Below are positions 57,550-64,000 of a stretch of DNA of 64,000 bases, piece by piece (positions within the stretch are counted from its first letter, which is position 1; each line of letters opens with the position of its first letter). The DNA lies in assembly GCA_002007465.1 (NCBI GenBank), contig LNAC01000037.1, positions 644,849-708,848 on the forward strand, given 5' to 3'. Below the pieces are notes generated by a model. That model saw nothing but the letters and a program-made list of their open reading frames with translations. It had not been told where the DNA came from and searched no databases. The DNA comes from Ailurus styani (lineage: Eukaryota > Chordata > Mammalia > Carnivora > Ailuridae). The translations under genes and the position numbers were made by a program.

Positions 57550-58945
57550 GGAGAATTACAGACCAATATCCTTGATGAACACTGATGCAAAACTCCTCAA
57601 CAAAATACTAGCCAATAGGATCCAACAGCACATTAAAAGGATTATTCATCACGCCCAAGTGGGATTTATTCCTGGGTTGCACTGTTGGTTTAACATTCAC
57701 AAATCAATCAGTGTGATACAAGTCATTAATAAAAGAAAGAACAAGAACCATATGATCCTCTCAATAGATGCTGAAAAACCATTTAACAAAGTACAGCACC
57801 CTTTCTTGATCAAAAATTTTCACAATGCAGGCATAGAGGGCACATACCTCAATATCATCAAAGCCATCTACGAAAAACCCACAGCGAATGTCATTCTCAA
57901 TGGAGAAAAACTGAGAGCTTTTCCCCTAAAGTCAGGAACACAGCAGGGCTGTCCACTATCACCACTGATATTCAACATAATACTAGAAGTCCTAGCCTCA
58001 GCAATCAGACAACGAAAAGAAATAAAATGCATCCAAATCAGCAAGGAAAAGTCAAACTCTCACTCTTTGCAGATGATAGGATACTTTATGTGGAAAACCC
58101 AAAAGACTCCACTCCAAAACTGCTGGAACTCATACAGGAATTCAGTCAAGTGTCAGGATATAAAATCAATGCACAGAAATCAGTTGCATTTCTATACACC
58201 AACAAAAAAACAAAAGAAAGAGCAATTAAGGAGTCAACCTCATTTACAATTGCACGAAAAACCGTAAGATGCCTAGGAATAAGCCTAACCAAAGAGGCAA
58301 AGAATCTGTATTCAGAAAACTATAAAGTACTCATGAAAGATACTGAGGAAGACACAAAGAAGTTGAAAAACATTCCATGCTCATGGATTGGAAGAAAAAA
58401 TACTGTGAAAATGTCTATGCTACATAAAGCAATCTACACATTTAGTGCAATCCCCATCAAAACACCAGCAGTTTATTTCAAAGAAATGGAACAAATAATC
58501 CTAAAATTTATACGGAACCAAAAAAGTCCCTGAATAGCCAAAGGAATGTTGAAAAAGAAAACCAAAATTGGTGGCATCACAATTCCAGACTTCAAGCTCT
58601 ATTACAAAGCTGTCATTATCAAGACAGTAATGTACTGGTGCAAAAACAGAGCCATAGATCAATGGAAAGAATAGAGAGCCAGAAATGGACCCTCAACTCT
58701 ATAGTTAACTAGTCTTTGACAAAGCAGGAAAGAATATCCAATGGAAAAAAGACAGTCTCTTCAACAAATGTTGCTGGGAAAACTGGACAGCCACATGCAG
58801 AAAAATGAAACTGGATCATTTCCTTATACCACACACAGAAATAGACTAAAAATGCGTTAAAGACTTCAATGTGAGAAAGGAATCCTTCATATTCTTCGAG
58901 GAGAACACAGGCAGCAACCTCTTTGACCTCACCCACAGCAAATTC

Positions 58946-59276
58946 TGAAAGGCCTGGACAAACCTCACCCCACCCGAAACTTGTTTACGCTTGAAAGTAT
59001 TATCAACTAGCTACTTCTGCTTCTGTACGAATGCTTGCTTATCACGTGTGCAGGCTCCCACACCAATCAACCAAGGCCAGGTATGAAATGTCGACCAATC
59101 AGCTTACCTGCTTATAAAAACCCTGCACCTACCCAGATCGGGACCTCTTAGCGTCACCGGCAACGAGTGCGTGGAGGTCCGGGTTCGAACTTGTAATAAA
59201 CGACCTTTGCTGCTTGGCTTTGACTTACGTCTCTGGTGGTCTTCTAAGGTGGGCGTACAATGCATCCGGCATCACA
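58946..59276 (+). mobile_element. CpG-rich solo LTR (gammaretrovirus-like), exact 4-bp TSD
   Basis: A 331-bp insertion in L1 ORF2 starts TG ('tgaaaggcctgg') and ends CA ('ccggcatcaca'). attc lies on each side (58942-58945, 59277-59280) and the L1 codons join across it. Layout: U3 with two CCAAT boxes (59063-59067, 59095-59099), TATAAAA (59113-59119), start region near 59135, AATAAA (59195-59200), U5. About 17 CpGs remain, which in methylated DNA argues for recent insertion or protection. No internal retroviral sequence is left. Confidence 0.95.
59063..59200 (+). promoter_or_regulatory. LTR core promoter and poly(A) signal
   Basis: Two CCAAT boxes 28 bases apart, a TATAAAA box 14 bases after the second, and AATAAA 76 bases beyond the TATA box form a complete class I LTR control region. 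Transcription would run rightwards into the L1 end and the microsatellite. Activity is an inference. Confidence 0.8.
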
Positions 59277-59964
59277 ATTCTTCCTAGGAACATCACCAAG
59301 GCAAGGGAAGCAAGGGCAAAAAGGAACTATTGGAACTTTATCAAGATTAAAAGCTTTTGCATAGACAAGGAAACAGTCAAGAAAAACAAAAGACAACTGA
59401 CAGAATGGGAGAAGATATTTGCAAATGACATATCAGATAAAGTGCTTTTAGCCAAAATCTCTAAAGAAATTCTCAAACTCAACACCCATAGAACAAATAA
59501 CCCAGTCAAGAAATGGGCAGAAGACATGAACAGACATTTCTCCAAAGAAGACATCGAAATGGCCAACAGACACATGAGAAAGTGCTCACCATCACTCAGC
59601 ATCAAGGAAATACAAATCAAAACCACAATGAGATACCACCTCACACCTGTCAGAATGGCTAAAATGAACATGTCAGGAAACTACAGATGTTGGTGAGGAT
59701 GCAGAGAAAGGGGAACCCTCCTACACTGTTGGTGGGAATGCAAGCTGGTGCAGCCACTCTGGAATACAGTATGGAGGTTCCTCAAAAAGTTGAAAATAGA
59801 GCTACCCTAGGATCCAGCAATCACACTACTAGGTATTTACCCTAAAGATATAAAGTTAGTGTTCCTCAGTGGCACTTGAATGTTTATAGCAGCAATGTCC
59901 ACAATAGCCAAACTATGGAAACAGCCTCGATATCCATCAACAGATGAATGGATAAAGAAGATGT

Positions 59965-59965
<1 letters not shown>

Positions 59966-59999
<34 letters not shown>

Positions 60000-60769
60000 N
60001 NNNNNNNNNNNNNNNNNNNNNNNNNNNNNNNNNNNNNNNNNNNNNNNNNNNNNNNNNNNNNNNNNNNNNNNNNNNNNNNNNNNNNNNNNNNNNNNNNNNN
60101 NNNNNNNNNNNNNNNNNNNNNNNNNNNNNNNNNNNNNNNNNNNNNNNNNNNNNNNNNNNNNNNNNNNNNNNNNNNNNNNNNNNNNNNNNNNNNNNNNNNN
60201 NNNNNNNNNNNNNNNNNNNNNNNNNNNNNNNNNNNNNNNNNNNNNNNNNNNNNNNNNNNNNNNNNNNNNNNNNNNNNNNNNNNNNNNNNNNNNNNNNNNN
60301 NNNNNNNNNNNNNNNNNNNNNNNNNNNNNNNNNNNNNNNNNNNNNNNNNNNNNNNNNNNNNNNNNNNNNNNNNNNNNNNNNNNNNNNNNNNNNNNNNNNN
60401 NNNNNNNNNNNNNNNNNNNNNNNNNNNNNNNNNNNNNNNNNNNNNNNNNNNNNNNNNNNNNNNNNNNNNNNNNNNNNNNNNNNNNNNNNNNNNNNNNNNN
60501 NNNNNNNNNNNNNNNNNNNNNNNNNNNNNNNNNNNNNNNNNNNNNNNNNNNNNNNNNNNNNNNNNNNNNNNNNNNNNNNNNNNNNNNNNNNNNNNNNNNN
60601 NNNNNNNNNNNNNNNNNNNNNNNNNNNNNNNNNNNNNNNNNNNNNNNNNNNNNNNNNNNNNNNNNNNNNNNNNNNNNNNNNNNNNNNNNNNNNNNNNNNN
60701 NNNNNNNNNNNNNNNNNNNNNNNNNNNNNNNNNNNNNNNNNNNNNNNNNNNNNNNNNNNNNNNNNNNNN

Positions 60770-60815
<46 letters not shown>

Positions 60816-60833
60816 GCATACACACACACACAC
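59966..60833. repeat. (GT)n ... gap of 770 N ... (AT)n(AC)n microsatellite
   Basis: (GT)n from 59966 to 59999, then N at 60000-60769, then (AT)n and (AC)n to about 60833. The flanks are contiguous L1 ORF2 ('gataaagaagatgtgg' and 'aatggaatactat'). The gap therefore lies inside the L1 microsatellite. The very long frames across it are artefacts. Confidence 0.97.
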
Positions 60834-61242
60834 AATGGAATACTATACAGTCATCAAATGAAATTAAATCTTGTCGTTTGCAACTGGATGGAACTACAGC
60901 ATATTATGCTAAGTGAAATAAGTCAATCAGAGAAAGAGAATTATCATATGATCTCTCTGATATGAGGAACTTGAGGGGCAGGGCGTGGTGTCATGGTGGG
61001 GTACAGAGGGAAAAAATGAAACAAGATGTGATGGGAAAGAGACAAACCATAAGAGACTCTTAATCTCATGAAACAAACTGAGGATTACTGGGGGGTGGGA
61101 GGGTAGGGATAGGATGGCTGGGTTATGGATATTGGGGAGCGTTTGTGCTATGGTGTGTGCTGTGAAAGATGTAAGCCTGATGATTCAAAGACCTGTATCC
61201 CTGGAGCAAATAATAAAAAAAAGGAAAGAGAGAGAGTTGGGA

Positions 61243-61350
61243 GATTCCTAGAAGAAAATCATGCAAGTCCCACCCAAAAGTGGTAGGTGGGGTAAGGTTG
61301 CAGGTGTCAGCTTACACTTTGTTTTTAGGACACCTTCTGCTCCCTCATCA
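61243..61350 (-). mobile_element. Class I LTR, minus, part 2
   Basis: 'gattcctagaagaaaatcatg', 'gtggtaggtggggtaagg' and '...ctgctccctcatca' complete the LTR begun at 55599. It ends CA at 61349-61350 and is followed by ttat (61351-61354). On the minus strand this is the U3 start. Confidence 0.78.
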
Positions 61351-61670
61351 TTATTAGCAGTTGTGGAGACTTGAAAGTCTAGATTCAAAGTGCTGCCAGA
61401 TTTGCTGTTTGCTCAGTAACCTCTTCCTAGTTTTCAAATGGTTGCCTTCTAGCTGTATCCTTACATATGAGAGAACAAGATGTCTCTGGTTAGATTAGAT
61501 TAGAAAGATTAGAGCTCTTTTCAAAGCACTAATCCTATCGTGGGGTGCACCCTCATGACTTTATTTAAGCTTAATTACCTCCTTAAGTCCCTACCTCTAA
61601 ATACTATCACATTAGGGATTAGGGTTTCAGTAAGAATTTCAGAGGATAGCAAACATTTAGTCTATAACAT
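61351..61670 (-). mobile_element. MaLR (MLT1/MST-like) LTR, split part 2 (3' LTR)
   Basis: 'agcagttgtggagacttgaaagtc', 'caaagtgctgccagatttg', 'gcaccctcatgacttta' and 'tactatcacattagggattagg' follow the antisense MaLR LTR order and continue part 1 at 55545-55598. About 5.75 kb of later insertions separate the two parts. Confidence 0.82.
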
Positions 61671-63640
61671 TCCATTCTTGTCTCCCCAAAACTTATGTCC
61701 TTCTCACATTCAAAATGCATTAATTCTACTGCAAGAGTCCTAAAAGTATTAAATAGTTCCAGTATCAGCTCTAAAGTCTGAATCCCAAAGTCTCAAGTAA
61801 ATATTATCTAAATCAGGTATGGGTTAGGGTTAAGTTATAATTCATCCCAAGGTAAAATTTTTTCAGGCTGTGAATCTGTGAAACCAATTAAGTTATGTGC
61901 TTTTAAAATTCAGTGGTGAGGCAGAGACAGGATACACAATCCCATTTAAAAATGGACAAATAGGAGGGATGTGTAACGACCTAGACTTCAAGACCTGATC
62001 TTTACTGCCCACATGCTCTACTCACTGACCTCTGTCCTACATTTTTCCCTAAGCTCTTATTTGTAGCTTATCTCGTAACTAAGGCAAATGGAAAGTAAAA
62101 ATGCCCCTCCAGCAATAGCGGCTTCCCTGACAAGACCTCCAGCCAGCCAAGACTACACAAACCAGTTTGTGTGTAGGAGTCATGTGTAGGACTCAGGGAG
62201 TCCTGGCTTCAGAAGTTATTTCTGGTGATCTCCTTATTTGTTGCAAATAGTTTTATTTGTGTAATAATTCAAACTGGTGCAGTTTCTGACACACCAAGGA
62301 GTGAATTCACATTGGTTCGGTTACTGTAAGAAGGTGTTATGTTTCCCAAACAAGTTCAAAACGCAGCAAGGCAAATCCCACGACATAATGAGATTTGAAA
62401 ATAATTATCTTCAATTTGATGCTCTGCCTTCCAGACTAAGTGGGGTCACAAAATCTCCCAAATTATCATTGGGGCATCATAATTGTTTGCGAGGATGCCA
62501 TTTACTCTGTGGCTTTTCTGGACATGGACAATGCCTTAAGCCCTCTTCCAGGTGAAGGTTGTGCCCACAGGACTCTGTGTCCTTACTACCATGATTCTTA
62601 TAGTCTGATCAATGAAAAAATTTGTTAGAAGCTGTCTGGTCTGCTGAAACTCAAATGGTGGCCCTAATGATCTCCAAACCTTCTTTGGAGCCACTCTCTT
62701 ATTTACTGAAAAATATGCAAGTTCACAACTGAATAGGTTTGTTATCCTGTATAATTATCCTGTATAATAGAAACTAAGTAGTCCCTCAGTCTTCTTTGCA
62801 TCCCATCTCAGGCCCCCACAGTTTAAGCTGGTAGTATTCATGCTGGGGTGTCTGATTAAGTCTATGGCTCACACCCATACAGATAACCTTATCAAAAGTT
62901 TGCTTGGCCACATCTTTAGTATTCCCATGAGAACACCCCCTCTCTATCCCCCACTCTTCTCTTTCTCTTTCTTTTTTTCTCTTTCTTTTTTTCTTTTTCT
63001 TTTCTTTTCTTTTCCTTTCTTTCTTTTTTTTCCTTTCCTTTCCTTTTTCTTTTCTTTTTTTTTGCAGTATGCATAGGGTAATAATTTTCCAAATCTTTAA
63101 GCTTTGGATTTTTTCCTTAACATTTTTTTTCAATTTATTTATCTCTTCTTACATTTTACTATGAGCAGTCTGGGGGGATCAAGTCAGTCCTTCACATTTT
63201 TTTTTAGTCCTTCACATTTTGCTTAGAAATTTCCTCAGCTAAATATTTAATTCTAGTGTTTGCAAATACTACAACAAAATACTAGACCATGAACACACTT
63301 TATTAAAAGGGTGATTATTTCTCCACTGTCCAATAATCTATTCTTTACTCTCATCTGACACCTCATCAGAATGGCTTTAACTGTCCATCTTTCTACCAAT
63401 ATTCTGTATATGATTATGTATGTATTATTTAAAAAGATGGAAGCTTTGTTTAAACCTCTCTTCTTTCCCTACTGAGTTCTTACCAGAATCACCTTTAGTG
63501 GTATATTTATGGCAATGTTGGATTTTTCTAGCATCCACTCCCAAATTCTGTCAGCTTTTACCCATTACTCAGGTCAAAAGCTGCTTCCATATTTTTAGGC
63601 ATTTGCTACACCAGCAATTCACTTCTGATAACCATTAGTA
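61671..63640 (-). mobile_element. ERVL-MaLR internal sequence, antisense
   Basis: 'cccaaaacttatgtccttctcacattcaaaatgca' and 'aaagtctgaatcccaaagtctca' at the left, and 'ttgcttagaaatttcctcagctaa', 'catctgacacctcatcagaatggc' and 'cccattactcaggtcaaaagctgcttcc' at the right, are typical MaLR internal non-coding sequence. 61970-62600 fits less well and may hold a further, unassigned insertion starting 'tgtgtaacgacc'. No coding frame. Confidence 0.78.
62950..63064. repeat. Pyrimidine tract (TTTC/TTCC)n
   Basis: About 110 bases of almost pure C/T. Read in reverse it gives a Lys/Glu/Arg-rich frame (62786-63133) that is an artefact. Confidence 0.95.
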
Positions 63641-64000
63641 TTTTGATCAGTTCAGGTCATTTTAACAAAATACCATAACCTGGGGTAGTTTAAAGAACGA
63701 ACATTTATTTATCATATTTCTGAATATGGGAAATCCAAAATCAAGGGGCTGGCTGATTTTGTTCCTGGTGATAGTCTTCTTCCTGGTTTGAAGACAGTCA
63801 CTATCATGCTGTGTTCTCACATGGTGAAGAGAGCATGGGTTTTTGTCTTTTTCTCTATTTATAATGATACTAATTCCATCATGGAAATCTACCTTAATGA
63901 CCTCATCAAAACTGGATTATGTCCAGAAAGCACCACTACCCAATACTGTCACATTTGGGATTAGAACTTTGATACATAACATTTCAGGCGTGGTAATTCA
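63641..64000 (-). mobile_element. MaLR 5' LTR, antisense, runs off the window
   Basis: 'aacaaaataccataacctggggtagtttaaag', 'ctgtgttctcacatggtgaag', 'gtcacatttgggattagaa'. It matches the split LTR at 55545 and 61351 in order, and the internal part lies between. So this is one minus-strand MaLR provirus reaching past 64000. Confidence 0.85.

Larger units (their letters stand above)
55987..59830 (+). pseudogene. L1 ORF2 relic (endonuclease to C-terminus), split
   Basis: Endonuclease remainder 55987-56550 (187 codons open, with 'VGDFKTPFTEMDRSS' and 'SRIDHILGHKSG'). Linker 56793-57008. RT 57135-58077 with the catalytic motif F-A-D-D at 58066-58077. Thumb to 58533. C-terminal domain 59280-59830. 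A frameshift near 58030-58060 separates the two RT halves, a SINE cuts it at 57356 and an LTR at 58946. The first ~50 residues of the endonuclease are missing. Confidence 0.92.
55946..61230 (+). mobile_element. 5'-truncated sense L1 inside an LTR, 12-bp TSD
   Basis: It starts inside the ORF2 endonuclease ('aatttatcatgctaatagac') and runs to the 3' UTR and tail ('ggagcaaataataaaaaaaagg'). agagagttggga flanks it at 55934-55945 and 61231-61242. It carries a CanSINE, a solo LTR and the sequence gap. The 3' UTR has the G-rich motif at 61090-61108. Divergence from consensus looks lower than in most L1s of the window. Confidence 0.95.

Noticed and set aside
59837..60965. Very long open frames (about 300-360 codons) on both strands
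   Set aside because: They run through 770 N's and a dinucleotide repeat; no real codons exist in the gap.
62786..63133. Lys/Glu/Arg-rich minus frame of 115 codons
   Set aside because: It is the reverse reading of a pyrimidine tract.

Overview
The window is mammalian nuclear DNA from a caniform carnivore. About twenty tRNA-Lys-derived CanSINEs (head 'gcctgggtggctcag', CT-rich middle, AATAAA tail) and carnivore-type LINE-1s show this. The dominant young SINE form ('gagcccgatgtgggcctcgatcccagg' on the antisense strand) looks like the one common in mustelids, but the family call is an inference. I found no host protein-coding exon, tRNA, rRNA, CRISPR array or bacterial-type operon. The long reading frames are LINE-1 relics, retroviral relics, or artefacts of microsatellites and the N gap. 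The window is intergenic or intronic DNA built mostly by nested retrotransposition.

Layout. 1-1.3 kb: L1 3' end and ORF2 fragments. 1.3-9.0 kb: an old sense L1 (5' UTR, ORF1, ORF2, 3' end) broken up by SINEs and by a younger antisense L1 with a 12-bp target-site duplication (TSD). 9.0-11.9 kb: more SINE and L1 pieces. 11.9-14.5 kb: mostly unique DNA with a MIR. 15.0-18.3 kb: antisense L1 with a SINE inside. 18.6-34.4 kb: a four-level nest. An old antisense L1 contains a second antisense L1 with an inverted 5' part (twin priming), which contains a full-length 7.1-kb sense L1 (21047-28168), which contains an L1 'tail-only' insertion. 34.4-37.6 kb: unique DNA, SINEs, a MIR. 37.6-42.9 kb: a sense L1 that has a 5' UTR but no 3' end, although it is flanked by a 16-bp TSD. 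43-48 kb: a hAT-type DNA transposon, old L1 and mostly unique DNA. 48.5-55.4 kb: a class I endogenous retrovirus (ERV) on the minus strand (5' LTR, leader, gag relic) whose 3' end (env tail, polypurine tract, 3' LTR) now points the opposite way, apparently by an inversion between L1 copies. An unrelated solo LTR sits in its interior. 55.5-64 kb: an ERVL-MaLR provirus (minus strand) whose 3' LTR holds a class I LTR, which holds a 5'-truncated L1, which holds a CanSINE, a CpG-rich solo LTR with an exact 4-bp TSD, and a 770-base assembly gap inside a microsatellite.

Nothing here works as a pathway. L1 enzymes supplied in trans would have mobilised the SINEs and the L1 tail copies. The relics inside the window are coding-dead: stops and frameshifts in every ORF2, and one copy with a changed reverse-transcriptase active-site motif. 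The only parts that plausibly keep activity are LTR regulatory sequences, above all the solo LTR at 58946-59276. Repeat family names and boundaries were read by eye and need RepeatMasker confirmation; direct repeats flanking insertions were read directly from the sequence.
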